Source: Capsulimonadaceae bacterium
GTDB taxonomy: Bacteria > Armatimonadota > Armatimonadia > Armatimonadales > Capsulimonadaceae
Reading direction: 5' to 3'
Length of the DNA: 64,000 bases
Assembly: GCA_031292625.1 (NCBI GenBank)
Contig: JARLGU010000019.1
Coordinates: 124,001-188,000 of the forward strand
Position numbers and translations under genes: made by a program. Positions 55,724 through 64,000 of the stretch are shown here, piece by piece. Under the pieces are notes generated by a model that was not told where the DNA came from, made no database searches, and saw only the letters and a list, made by a program, of their open reading frames with translations. The first letter of the stretch is position 1. Each line of letters begins with the position of its first letter.

Positions 55724-56656
55724 TCAAAAGATGCTCCAGGTGGCGGCCCATTTGCCGCCGGAACAACCCGTATTCGCCGCGGATGCCGTGCCGTTGCCGC
55801 AGTCGCCGCCGGTGTTGTTGAGGTATCCGGGAGAAACCTTATTTACAAGCAGCCACTTTACATGCCCGTCTGCCATCAGATAGTTCGAGCCCGTCGAATG
55901 AACACCGGCCGGTCCCGTAAACGTGAGCGTGAACGCATTGCTCGATTGGTACCCGGTGGCATACTTGATCGTAAAGTTCGCGTTGGGGCAACCGCTCGCC
56001 GTCTGCGCTCCGCACGCGACATCGGCGGCGATATTTCCTGGATCGTAGGCGTACGGATCGTTATAGCCCGTCGCGTTGATGCCGCCGTAACCGCCCGGCG
56101 AAAATCCGCAAGCTCCATTCGTGTTGCAGTGCAGGTCGCTAAGCGGATCCGCTGGGTTCAGATCAGACACGTCGTACCCTCCGCTTCCGATTACCTCGGC
56201 GAGCATGACGGTCTGCGCGGCGCTCCCGTATTTCGACATCGGCCACGTTGGGGAAGAGGTAACGCCGTATGTGTAGGTATTGCCGGTCGTCCAATAATTG
56301 TTGAAGTCGATGAAGTTCATATTATAACAATAGGAACAACTCGGACTTTGCGATTGGTCGTCGGGGCATACATAGACGGCTTTCGACTTGACGTAAGGAT
56401 AGATCTGCCCTGCCCAACCGCTCACGGCAGCCGTTCGCGAATTGCCGTTAGGAGGGCAATCGTCGCTGTCTTGCGTGTACTGCACGAGGGCAAGACCAAG
56501 CTGCTTCAAATTGCTCGCGCAGGTAGATTGGCGCGCCTTTTCTCGGGCCGTCGCGAAGACTGGAAACAAAATTGCGGCTAATATTGCTATAATAGCTATA
56601 ACTACTAATAATTCTATAAGCGTAAACCCCAATAGTGCTGACGGTTGTTTCTTCAT
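55724..56656 (-). CDS. DUF1559 pseudopilin (module 4)
   Basis: 310 residues, [22 protein letters not shown] leader, [36 protein letters not shown], variable Gly/Asn/Tyr-rich centre with several cysteines ([31 protein letters not shown]), and H-X9-DG box [17 protein letters not shown]. Starts 26 bp after the repressor gene. The next gene begins 77 bp later. In the same operon as GH71-like and GH38 genes. Confidence 0.95.
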   Translation of the reverse strand: MKKQPSALLGFTLIELLVVIAIIAILAAILFPVFATAREKARQSTCASNLKQLGLALVQYTQDSDDCPPNGNSRTAAVSGWAGQIYPYVKSKAVYVCPDDQSQSPSCSYCYNMNFIDFNNYWTTGNTYTYGVTSSPTWPMSKYGSAAQTVMLAEVIGSGGYDVSDLNPADPLSDLHCNTNGACGFSPGGYGGINATGYNDPYAYDPGNIAADVACGAQTASGCPNANFTIKYATGYQSSNAFTLTFTGPAGVHSTGSNYLMADGHVKWLLVNKVSPGYLNNTGGDCGNGTASAANTGCSGGKWAATWSIF

Positions 56657-56682
56657 TTCTTTGCCTCTTTGTAATGAACGAT

Positions 56683-57888
56683 TTAGCGCGGCCTTAATAG
56701 TCGCGTCGACTTTCGTGCAAGTATGTGTGCCTGAATGCCGAAGTTCGTCGGTCCGTTCTGCGCCGGGGGCGAGAGGGCCTGACGAACCGTCTCCACCGCA
56801 AGCGCTTCGAGCGGAATCACGAACGTGCTCAGGTCGGCCTCGCGCGCCTCGACCATATCGTCCGCTCCGATGATGGCGTAGTCGCGCCCAGCTTCCTGAC
56901 CGATTTCAGCAGCGGCCTTCATCCACCCCAGGGCCGCGAAATCATTCGCGGCGATTACGCCAAGACCATCGCATTCTTTATGTACGAGGCCTCTGGCAAA
57001 GCGGTATGCCGCCTCCGAACGCTCGGCGGGTCGTGGTTCCCAGGGGTTGTCGCCAATGATCTCCTCGAACGAACAAGTCCCGCCGCCAAGAGCTTCGACA
57101 GCGTCTCTGGCTGTTTCGACTCGGCGCGTCATCCATCGTGCGCCATAGTGCGAGAAAAACACAATTCTCTGACACCCTTGCGCGATCAAGTGCGCGGCTG
57201 CTTCGTGTCCAACGGCATCGTTGAGCCAGTAGACGCTTATAAACGGCTGCGGCAGCGGCCGATCACAGACCACGATCACGCGCGCATCCGCCGCCGTCGC
57301 CGTTCGAGACCAGCGAGTAAGAGCCGGCATGCTGTATTCGCTATCAGGAAAAACAAGGATGACCGTCTTTATGTTCTGGTCGAGCAAGATCGACAGAGCA
57401 TCAGCACTATTGGGCCAAACCGGCGGATACTTGTACTGGTTGAAAAAATGCGTCGTGCAGCCGCACGCCATTAGTTCGCGCTCGATTGCCGATACAATGA
57501 CATGGTTCCAAATGTTCGTCTCTGGATTGTTGCGCGGCTTCAGATCGCAAACAATGCCGATGTCTCGCGCGTCCTTCGCCGCGATTGCCGGCTGCGTTGC
57601 CGGCGCCAGGCGGTTTTCGGATGCGGCGGGCACGTTCGCCACTTCGGTTCTCGCGGTACTTCGCACCGTGAGAACCCCCTCGTCGATCAGCGCATTCACC
57701 GCCTCCTGCATCGTTCCCAGCGAGACGCCGAATTCGCGAGCGAGGGCGCGGCGGCTCGGCATCGATGAACCGGGGATGAATTCGCCGCTTGCGATCTTGT
57801 CGCGCAGATCGTCCGCAATCTGTTGACTTATCTTAATCGGACGAAATTCGCGGGAGCGCCGTAAAGTTGTCTCAACTGTACTAATCAT
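56683..57888 (-). CDS. GntR-HTH/LacI-sensor repressor (module 4)
   Basis: 401 residues from [15 protein letters not shown]. GntR winged helix ([53 protein letters not shown]) plus LacI-type sensor ([79 protein letters not shown]). The ATG at 57912 lies upstream of the expected transcription start, so 57888 is preferred even though its leader would be only a few bases and lacks a ribosome site. Heads the operon gntR-pilin-GH71-GH38. Confidence 0.93.
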   Translation of the reverse strand: MISTVETTLRRSREFRPIKISQQIADDLRDKIASGEFIPGSSMPSRRALAREFGVSLGTMQEAVNALIDEGVLTVRSTARTEVANVPAASENRLAPATQPAIAAKDARDIGIVCDLKPRNNPETNIWNHVIVSAIERELMACGCTTHFFNQYKYPPVWPNSADALSILLDQNIKTVILVFPDSEYSMPALTRWSRTATAADARVIVVCDRPLPQPFISVYWLNDAVGHEAAAHLIAQGCQRIVFFSHYGARWMTRRVETARDAVEALGGGTCSFEEIIGDNPWEPRPAERSEAAYRFARGLVHKECDGLGVIAANDFAALGWMKAAAEIGQEAGRDYAIIGADDMVEAREADLSTFVIPLEALAVETVRQALSPPAQNGPTNFGIQAHILARKSTRLLRPR

Positions 57889-57903
57889 TTGAACTGTTTC
57901 ACA
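57889..57903. promoter_or_regulatory. operator-like site at the module 4 promoter
   Basis: TTGAACTGTTTCACA just downstream of the module 4 promoter. AACTGTTTCACA is identical to the module 1 site at 18417-18428. It could be a shared repressor target or a chance partial match, because the palindrome here is imperfect. Confidence 0.45.
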
Positions 57904-57931
57904 GTCTATCACACGATACTGTTCCTGTCAA
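57903..57931 (-). promoter_or_regulatory. promoter of the module 4 operon
   Basis: Minus strand TTGACA (57931-57926), 17 bp, TAGACT (57908-57903). Perfect -35, weak -10. Predicted transcription start about 57896, very close to the chosen ATG. Confidence 0.6.
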
Positions 57932-57949
57932 TCGGACATATTCATAATT

Positions 57950-57973
57950 ATTGTACTAATTTTATAGTACAAT
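57950..57973. promoter_or_regulatory. inverted repeat between module 4 and coaBC
   Basis: ATTGTACTA, 6-bp spacer, TAGTACAAT: 9-bp perfect arms. A further TGTACTAAT half-site occurs at 57877-57885. A candidate site for the module 4 repressor, upstream of its promoter. Confidence 0.6.
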
Positions 57974-57980
57974 CACTCAA

Positions 57981-58010
57981 TTGTACCGGCAGCGCCGCCA
58001 CGGGTATACT
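57981..58010 (+). promoter_or_regulatory. probable coaBC promoter
   Basis: TTGTAC (57981-57986), 18-bp spacer, TATACT (58005-58010) preceded by CGGG. The leader would be only a few nucleotides before ATG 58020. Confidence 0.5.
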
Positions 58011-58019
58011 CAACCCATT

Positions 58020-59210
58020 ATGGCTTCCATTGTCCTGGGCGTCTCCGCCAGCATTGCCGCTTATAAATCCGCCGACCTCGCCAGCCGCCTCGTCAAGGCG
58101 GGATACGACGTTTATCCGATTATGACGCCGGACGCGACGCGCATTCTCGGACCCGCGACCCTCCATGCGCTCACGGGCCACCCATGCCCGACGGGAGTGT
58201 TCGACGAACCCTACGCCGATAACGTCGCGCACATCCACCTCGCGACCGTCGCCGACATTCTGGTGATCGCCCCCGCGACGATGGACGTCATGGCGCGCAT
58301 CGCGGGCGGACAGACGAACGATATGCTCACCGCTGTCGCCGCGGCGACGCTCGCGCCCATCCTGATGGCGCCGGGAATGAACACGGGAATGTGGAACAGC
58401 GCCGCCAACCAGCGCAATCTGAGCCTTTTGCGCTCGGCGGGCGTCCATTTCGTCGACCCAATCATCGGCCGTCTGGCGTGCAACACGATTGGGGTCGGCA
58501 AGATGGCGGAGCCCGAGACGATTGTCGAGGAAATCGAGGCTCTGCTGGCCCGGAAGAAGGACCTTGAGGGCAAGCGGATTCTCATCACCGCCGGTCCGAC
58601 GCGGGAACCGATTGACGCGGTTCGATACATATCCAACCGCTCGTCAGGCAAAATGGGTTACGCGATCGCTCGCGACGCCGCCCGTCGCGGCGCGAAGGTT
58701 ACGCTGATCAGCGGTCCCGTCGCTCTCGAGTCGCCCGCGCAGGCAGAAATCGTCCATGTGGTCACGGCGGATCAGATGCACCGTGAAGTTCTGGCGCGAT
58801 TCGACGAAGCGGATGTCGTTATTGCCTCGGCCGCGGTCGCCGACTATGCGCCGGATGCGCCGCAGGATCGAAAGACGAAGAAGGGCGACGCCCCGCTTAT
58901 TCTCTCGCTCGCTCCAACGAAGGATATCCTCGCCGATCTCGGCCGCCGCAAACGCTCACGGATACTGGTGGGTTTTGCCGCCGAAACGGATGACGTGCTG
59001 GACAACGCCGCAAAGAAACTGTCCACGAAGAACCTGGACTGGATCGTCGCAAACGATGTGACCGCGGAAGGCGCAGGGTTCGACACGGACACGAATATCG
59101 TCACGATCCTCGGCCGCGACGGCTCGCGCACAGACCTGCCGCTCCTGCCAAAAGCCGAGGTCGCGACGCGCATTCTGAACATAATCGCCGAGCAGCTTGC
59201 CAGAAAATAA
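58020..59210 (+). CDS. coaBC: bifunctional phosphopantothenoylcysteine decarboxylase/phosphopantothenate-cysteine ligase
   Basis: 396 residues; the enzyme of coenzyme A synthesis that joins cysteine to 4'-phosphopantothenate and decarboxylates the product. The N-terminal flavin-dependent CoaC domain starts with VLGVSASIAAYKSADL. It has catalytic His73 in HIHLATVADILVIAPAT, the PxMNxxMW motif (APGMNTGMW), and catalytic Cys154 in RLACNTIGVGKMAEP. The C-terminal CoaB domain begins at about 180 with RILITAGPTREPIDAVRYISNRSSGKMG. Length and motifs are standard. Start chosen at MASIVLG; the longer frame adds 13 residues across the promoter. Essential housekeeping gene. Confidence 0.98.
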   Translation: MASIVLGVSASIAAYKSADLASRLVKAGYDVYPIMTPDATRILGPATLHALTGHPCPTGVFDEPYADNVAHIHLATVADILVIAPATMDVMARIAGGQTNDMLTAVAAATLAPILMAPGMNTGMWNSAANQRNLSLLRSAGVHFVDPIIGRLACNTIGVGKMAEPETIVEEIEALLARKKDLEGKRILITAGPTREPIDAVRYISNRSSGKMGYAIARDAARRGAKVTLISGPVALESPAQAEIVHVVTADQMHREVLARFDEADVVIASAAVADYAPDAPQDRKTKKGDAPLILSLAPTKDILADLGRRKRSRILVGFAAETDDVLDNAAKKLSTKNLDWIVANDVTAEGAGFDTDTNIVTILGRDGSRTDLPLLPKAEVATRILNIIAEQLARK

Positions 59211-59235
59211 GGCCGTCAGCGGGTCGTCATCAATT

Positions 59236-62181
59236 CTAACCTATCGTAACTCGCTCGCCTGCAAGCAGGGAAATCGTGAGGCGTCCTCCAGAGCGAGATG
59301 CCGTCGCGTAGCGGCCGCTGACGCGAGAAGACGGCCCAACGTATGCGCGCATCGCCTCCGGATCCAGGTCGACCAGCGCGTCGCTGTCGGCGGATAAGCA
59401 CGCCCCATTCGCCGTCCTATACAGCGCAACGTCTATCGGATGACCGGTTACCGACCGAAACGACAATCCATCGACGCCCCCTGATTTGCCGCCCAAGAAG
59501 ATGGCATCCTTGGCCCGATAGACGTACCCCACCACCCCATCCGCTTCAACCGTAACGATATCCCCGCCGTGACCGCCGCCATCGAGATAGCCTCGCAGGG
59601 CTCGTAGCGCGTGTGCAATGGGCTTGGCCCGGCCGACCGGGGAGCCGTCGTACGCGTAGATGCCAAAGCCGCCTTCCGCGACGCGACTGCTCGGCGAAAG
59701 CCACGGATCGCTGTCGGCGTATACGGCAACCGGAATATCGTTAAGCATCCATTTCGCGCAGCCGGAATGCCCGTGCGCGAGCGCCGTTAGGTATACGATC
59801 ATCTCGCCCACGGCGCTCGCGTGAATGTCGAGCGGCTTACCGTCGATAAGCGCGCCATTCGTGTAGCCGAACTCGCCAAGCATCATCGGCTGCGCGGGCC
59901 AGACTTTCGCGAGACGATCAAGGGCCGTGCTGTTGATTCTCTGAGCGGCGAGCGACGCCGGCGCTTGGTAAACATGCTGTGAAACGAAATCCAAATTCTT
60001 ATTGCACGGCAGGCATGAATACAACGTGTTGTAACCAACCGTAATGAAGTGGTTTGGGTCGTTCGCTCTGATTGCCGTGCACTGAGAATCGATCCAGAGG
60101 GCAAACGAGGCGTTGATGGCGCTCAACGGCTCCATAAGATCGGCCGGGAACACGAGCGGACCGTCTACTCCCGGCAGCGTGGTCGTCGATGTTCCGTCAG
60201 CCGTGTACGCCTTTGCGAACCGTCCCCAGAGCTGATTGGCCGCGTAGAGATGCTTCGCATCGTCCTCCGTCGCCCACTTGGCAAGCGGCGGCCATTGCTT
60301 GCGATCATGGGCGGCAGAATCGGCGGCCTTCTGATCGATAAGGTTGGCGTACTTGTCGTACGGCTTGAGCCGAAGAACCGGGCTCGGCTGGCCGCCAAAC
60401 TCGATCGCTCCGACATTGGTGATCTCCGGCTCGTTGCATAGATCGTAGCCGACCACCATCGGCTCGTCGCGCCAAACCTTCGCGATCCGCGCGCTGCGTT
60501 CGGCCATTGCGTCGCCGTCGCGCTGCATGCCGCCGACATGGAGCAGCAAATAGATGCCGTATCGCCTGGCGCATTCGCGGATTGCGTCCGTCATAGCGGG
60601 ATTGGGGTCGTCAACTCCAAGCCAAATGCGGAAGAAGTTGATGCCGGCATCATGAGCTCGCTTGAAATCTTCTGCCCGCAGTCTCCAGCTGTAGCCAAGA
60701 TAGTTCGTCCCCGTGAAGAACAGCGGAGCGCCTGCCTGATCGATGAACCGTGCAGCCTCCTTCTCGATGCGCACGAACGATCGCGGAGCCGGCGTCACCA
60801 GTGGAATTGCGGTTTGCTGCTGCGCTAAAGCGGCGCTTCTGGCGCTGGAAAGCAGCGCGCCTGAGCACATAGCCCGAACTGCGCTGACCAATAGATCCGC
60901 GAACTGAGGCGTTTGATAGTAATCAGGCGACTCGATGCCGGCAAGGAACCAATTCGAGCCCTTGTACGATCCGTCATAGTGCGTCGTCACTCCGGCCGCC
61001 CATCCGAGATGCCGGTTGTAGGAGTCACGCCCGCTGAGCAAGGGAACGTAAGTCGATTTCCACAAGAGCGTAAATCCAACGGCCGAAACGCCCTTAAACC
61101 GCCCAGTGCATTCATGTCGCGTCGACGCAAGCTCCTGGCCGGCGCAAGCAACGACAGAACGAATATCGTCCATCAGGACCATCTCGCTCCCCGCTGGCAG
61201 GCTGAACGCAACGGGCGAGTCTGCGGCGGACGGAAACTGGCCCGCATAATGCCCGGCGCTGACATTGCTAATCCAAAAGGTGTGATCGTTCGATGTAAAC
61301 GTTGCGCCCCCAGTGGCAACGCCGAACGAAATCGATACGGCTTTACCGAGTGAAAGCTGTTCTTCGGCCTTGCTGTCGGCATGGAAGTCCGCGAGCGGCA
61401 CAACATGCCGAGTCCATTCGGTCTCAAGCTCGACCGTATGCCGCCAGGTCTCCTGACCGGGCACGTGGATCTCCAGCGAACAGTTGGGCGTCGCGCGGTC
61501 GCCTTTAGCCCAAAAGCTGATCGCGTTGCATTCGGGACTTACGGCAGGCTGAATTGCGGTCGTAAAAAAGTCCCACTTCCACGCGCCAACATCCCGCAGG
61601 TCGAACCGCAGGCTTGGGCGAGCAGGATCGCTGGTATCGCGCGTGACCGCCGAAGCGCTGGTTCGGTTCGCGGCATTGCGCGTCCAGCTTCCAGCTCCTG
61701 CCGACGGCACGGCAAGCACGGTTTGGTCGAACGGAAGCGCCCGCAAGACATCGAGCCACTGCGCGGCGTCTAGCCACTCGCTCCCTACGCGCAGCAATGG
61801 CTCGCTGCACGCAACGCCGCCAAGCAACGCAAGTTGCCCGCCCAGTCCGGCAAATTTCGCCAACACGCCGCCGCATTCGATCGGAAGCCGAGGGGCATCG
61901 GGAACGACGACGACGTCCGTCGATGCGCTGGTTAGACCGTCGCCCTTCAGCAAATCGTCATACGTAATCAACCCGACCGTCACCCCGGCCTTTGTAAGCG
62001 CAGCGCCGAGAAAATCGTCAACCGCCGCAGCTTTGCTGCCGCTCTTCGATCGAACGAGCAACGCGCGCGGCGACGACGTAGGCGCGGCAATACCGAGCGG
62101 GTCGTCGACGGAGGCGACCAACAGCGAGGCTCCGATTGCGCCGATAAACCGGCGGCGCGTGAACGGCTTTGTACTGGTCAT
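59236..62181 (-). CDS. Tat-exported GH5-like glycoside hydrolase
   Basis: 981 residues. N-terminal twin-arginine signal (TRRRFIGAIGASLLVASV). Residues about 40-330 look like beta-rich domains with a glycan-binding segment (LRFDLRDVGAWKWDFFTTAI, NAISFWAKGDRATPN). From about 490 a TIM-barrel-like cellulase-type domain begins (FVRIEKEAARFIDQAGAPLFFTG). Glu about 584 in YDLCNEPEIT is the likely acid/base and Glu about 770 in MLGEFGYTNG the nucleophile, the GH5 pattern. A C-terminal beta-domain follows. Export in folded form is implied by the Tat signal. Starts 13 bp after the esterase gene upstream, so likely an operon. Confidence 0.9.
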   Translation of the reverse strand: MTSTKPFTRRRFIGAIGASLLVASVDDPLGIAAPTSSPRALLVRSKSGSKAAAVDDFLGAALTKAGVTVGLITYDDLLKGDGLTSASTDVVVVPDAPRLPIECGGVLAKFAGLGGQLALLGGVACSEPLLRVGSEWLDAAQWLDVLRALPFDQTVLAVPSAGAGSWTRNAANRTSASAVTRDTSDPARPSLRFDLRDVGAWKWDFFTTAIQPAVSPECNAISFWAKGDRATPNCSLEIHVPGQETWRHTVELETEWTRHVVPLADFHADSKAEEQLSLGKAVSISFGVATGGATFTSNDHTFWISNVSAGHYAGQFPSAADSPVAFSLPAGSEMVLMDDIRSVVACAGQELASTRHECTGRFKGVSAVGFTLLWKSTYVPLLSGRDSYNRHLGWAAGVTTHYDGSYKGSNWFLAGIESPDYYQTPQFADLLVSAVRAMCSGALLSSARSAALAQQQTAIPLVTPAPRSFVRIEKEAARFIDQAGAPLFFTGTNYLGYSWRLRAEDFKRAHDAGINFFRIWLGVDDPNPAMTDAIRECARRYGIYLLLHVGGMQRDGDAMAERSARIAKVWRDEPMVVGYDLCNEPEITNVGAIEFGGQPSPVLRLKPYDKYANLIDQKAADSAAHDRKQWPPLAKWATEDDAKHLYAANQLWGRFAKAYTADGTSTTTLPGVDGPLVFPADLMEPLSAINASFALWIDSQCTAIRANDPNHFITVGYNTLYSCLPCNKNLDFVSQHVYQAPASLAAQRINSTALDRLAKVWPAQPMMLGEFGYTNGALIDGKPLDIHASAVGEMIVYLTALAHGHSGCAKWMLNDIPVAVYADSDPWLSPSSRVAEGGFGIYAYDGSPVGRAKPIAHALRALRGYLDGGGHGGDIVTVEADGVVGYVYRAKDAIFLGGKSGGVDGLSFRSVTGHPIDVALYRTANGACLSADSDALVDLDPEAMRAYVGPSSRVSGRYATASRSGGRLTISLLAGERVTIG

Positions 62182-62194
62182 AACTTACTCCGCC

Positions 62195-64000
62195 TTACTG
62201 GGTAGCGCCAGTCGTGCCGAGACCGAGAATATGAATCTCATGCCCGGTGCTCTGGTCGTCCTTATCCGGAAGGACCTCGATTCGAACATGGTGGACGCCG
62301 GCAGGCAAGTCCTTCGCGATAATGTCCGTGGTCAAATATCCACCCCACGTCTGATCAAACCACGCATCGATTACCGTCGCCGGTCCGTTGTCGACCTGCG
62401 CCTTAACGCGTCCCATTGCCCCGCGTATCCGCCACGACATCAGAGACACGTTGCGCCCCTCCACATCGCACTCGAACACGCTGCCGGGTTCAGTGGCGAC
62501 AAACTGCCCTTTATCGTTGAGCGTCCAGCCGTCGGCCCGCGCCGGTTTGATGTCCTTCGGCTCGTAGAGATGGCAAAACTGGTACGCGTCGGTCGAAAGC
62601 GGAGCTGGCAACGGCGCCGCGCCGAGTTTATCCGCTACGCTTAAGTTCGCATCGACGCCATCCAGGAACGACGTGATAAGCTTCGCCGCCAGAGCATGAC
62701 CGGCATCGTTTGGATGGACTCCATCTGCCATCAGATCCTCCCACTTGCAGTTGCCACCCTGAATGAGCGGCCAGGCGGCATCGCGGTAGCTGATCATCGG
62801 CAAATTGTAAAGCTTACCAAGCGGGACCTCGAAATCCTGCGCGTTCGCGCCGCCCTCATGCATCATGAACATCATGACCACGGCCGGCTGTTGCGGTTGC
62901 GAAAGGATCTGCCGTAACAGTCCTTCGTATCCCGGCTGCGAAACTGCCGACATGGCATCATTCACCGCGAACTCGACGACGACGGCGTCAGGGTGCTTGC
63001 TTAGCAGGTCGCGCTGGGCGCGCAGGGCCGCGTAATTGCTCCCGGTCGCCCCGATCCCGGCGTTGACCACCGTCACGTTCGATTTCGGAAACGCCTTCTT
63101 CCACCACGCACCGACCTGCGAGCAGTAATTGAGTTCCCACTTGGATGCTCTGGCGCCAGCCGTAATCGATCCGCCAATCGCGGCGACTGTGATCGGCTGT
63201 CCAGCGCGCGCCTTAGCCATAACACGTTGCAACCGCGACACATCGCCTTTGCTGACGACCGAACGCGTAAAAACGGATGCATCCATAAGGTCTGAAATAT
63301 CCTGTATTGAAGTTGATTTGAGTAGCTGAGGAGCAAGTGGGCCTTTGCTGAGTTTGACCTTGAAGAAGCAAACCCAGGTTTTCGAAAGGTTGACGCCACC
63401 TAGAACTATCGAGAGTTTACCTGCATCGTGAGAGCCCGTATTGAAAACAAGCGTCCACGTCTTAATCGTGTCGGCCCCCAGCGGGGCAGTTCCGTAATCC
63501 CCAGGCGCAACAGATGCCGGAGACAGCACCCTGTCGCCCGCCTTGAGCTGAATGATCGCTTGATTGAGCACGTCCGGCGTCACGACTGTACCAGCTGGAA
63601 ATCCGACATCTACCGTTACAGTGTAGCCTGCATTCGCCTGGACATCGGTATTCAGAGTGTTGATGGCAGTCCAGTCCCCCGTCCCGAAATGCATATTTGC
63701 CGGGTCGCCGTCGGACAATAGATGAGGAGTGCCGCCGAAATGGCTATCTGCAATCAGCTTTATCCCCCAATCGGGTCCGTCCTGCCGCTGCCAGCCGAGC
63801 ATGTCGACAATCCCCTTAGAACTCGACTTGTCATTGCCAGCATACGTTCCGTCGCTAAACTTCATAACCTTTGCATCGTCCGACCAGCCAAAAACAGGCG
63901 ATGCATCGTTTACTCGCGTCAGGCCGATGGAACTCCATGCCCCTGTAATATTGTGGTCGCCTGGCTTAACGAAAGTGTCAAAAGAGGCGTTGGCGATTGG
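62195..64000 (-). CDS. SGNH-type esterase with N-terminal beta-domain (5' end beyond the window)
   Basis: At least 601 residues; the frame stays open through the window edge (NASFDTFVKPGDHNITGAW and onward), so the true start lies beyond 64000 and the ATG at 63865 is internal. The first part is a beta-sandwich of the secreted-protein type. The catalytic domain begins with ITVAAIGGSITAGARAS (GGSIT is the Ser block of SGNH hydrolases), VVNAGIGATGSN (block II), FAVNDAM (block III Asn), and DGVHPNDAGHALAAKL (the block V Asp-His pair). A C-terminal carbohydrate-binding-like domain follows. Probably removes acyl groups from polysaccharides, working with the adjoining hydrolase. Confidence 0.88.
   Translation of the reverse strand, partial: PIANASFDTFVKPGDHNITGAWSSIGLTRVNDASPVFGWSDDAKVMKFSDGTYAGNDKSSSKGIVDMLGWQRQDGPDWGIKLIADSHFGGTPHLLSDGDPANMHFGTGDWTAINTLNTDVQANAGYTVTVDVGFPAGTVVTPDVLNQAIIQLKAGDRVLSPASVAPGDYGTAPLGADTIKTWTLVFNTGSHDAGKLSIVLGGVNLSKTWVCFFKVKLSKGPLAPQLLKSTSIQDISDLMDASVFTRSVVSKGDVSRLQRVMAKARAGQPITVAAIGGSITAGARASKWELNYCSQVGAWWKKAFPKSNVTVVNAGIGATGSNYAALRAQRDLLSKHPDAVVVEFAVNDAMSAVSQPGYEGLLRQILSQPQQPAVVMMFMMHEGGANAQDFEVPLGKLYNLPMISYRDAAWPLIQGGNCKWEDLMADGVHPNDAGHALAAKLITSFLDGVDANLSVADKLGAAPLPAPLSTDAYQFCHLYEPKDIKPARADGWTLNDKGQFVATEPGSVFECDVEGRNVSLMSWRIRGAMGRVKAQVDNGPATVIDAWFDQTWGGYLTTDIIAKDLPAGVHHVRIEVLPDKDDQSTGHEIHILGLGTTGATQ

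Noticed and set aside
1-64000. tRNA or rRNA genes
   Set aside because: No cloverleaf with a TTCGAA-type T-loop and no rRNA-like stretch was found by eye; a covariance-model scan would be needed to exclude them firmly.

Overview
The window looks like a chromosomal segment of a free-living, polysaccharide-degrading bacterium, most probably an Armatimonadota (Capsulimonas-like) lineage. This is inference. It rests on five DUF1559 pseudopilins with the [17 protein letters not shown] leader and H-X9-DG tail, on their pairing with LacI/GntR-type repressors and large secreted glycoside hydrolases, and on the general gene content. No rRNA, tRNA or CRISPR array was seen.

Layout. 0-8 kb: a chemotaxis receptor, an AraC regulator divergent from a URO-D-fold protein, a DUF92 membrane protein, and a PAS-GGDEF protein with a degenerate C-terminal receiver. 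8.5-10.9 kb: an AT-rich island with two membrane proteins, one GT-C-like. 10.9-18.4 kb: carbohydrate module 1 (LacI repressor, two pseudopilins, a 1473-residue hydrolase). 19-23 kb: a glycosyltransferase, a ferritin-VIT1 fusion, a small secreted peptide and a class C beta-lactamase-fold hydrolase. 23.4-27.5 kb: two tandem secreted TlpA-like proteins, the second lacking the first active-site Cys. 27.8-32.1 kb: a decayed RHS/polymorphic-toxin-like zone with a pentapeptide-repeat protein, an ankyrin protein, RHS core fragments sharing a 56-bp direct repeat, and a broken insertion sequence. 32-42.4 kb: MgtC, then carbohydrate modules 2 and 3. 42.6-45.8 kb: three pilin-like minor-component genes. 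46-52 kb: tandem PAS-GAF-HATPase sensors, a metallophosphoesterase and a rhomboid protease. 52-58 kb: carbohydrate module 4 (GntR, pseudopilin, GH71-like, GH38). 58-64 kb: coaBC, then a Tat-exported GH5-like protein and a truncated SGNH esterase.

The main theme is a unit repeated four times: a dedicated sugar-type repressor, a DUF1559 pseudopilin, and one or two glycoside hydrolases, in one operon or under shared operators. In module 1 the lacI and hydrolase promoters are exact consensus sigma-70 promoters (TTGACA-N17-TATAAT), each followed about 12-13 bp later by the same TGNAAC-W-GTTNCA palindrome. A third promoter-operator of this type at 18.5 kb has no recognisable gene downstream. Module 2 has overlapping divergent promoters around a different palindrome. 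I propose that each pseudopilin is the substrate-matched surface or secretion component of its hydrolase, functionally analogous to the SusD role in Bacteroidota. The co-localisation and operators are visible in the sequence; the function is a hypothesis.
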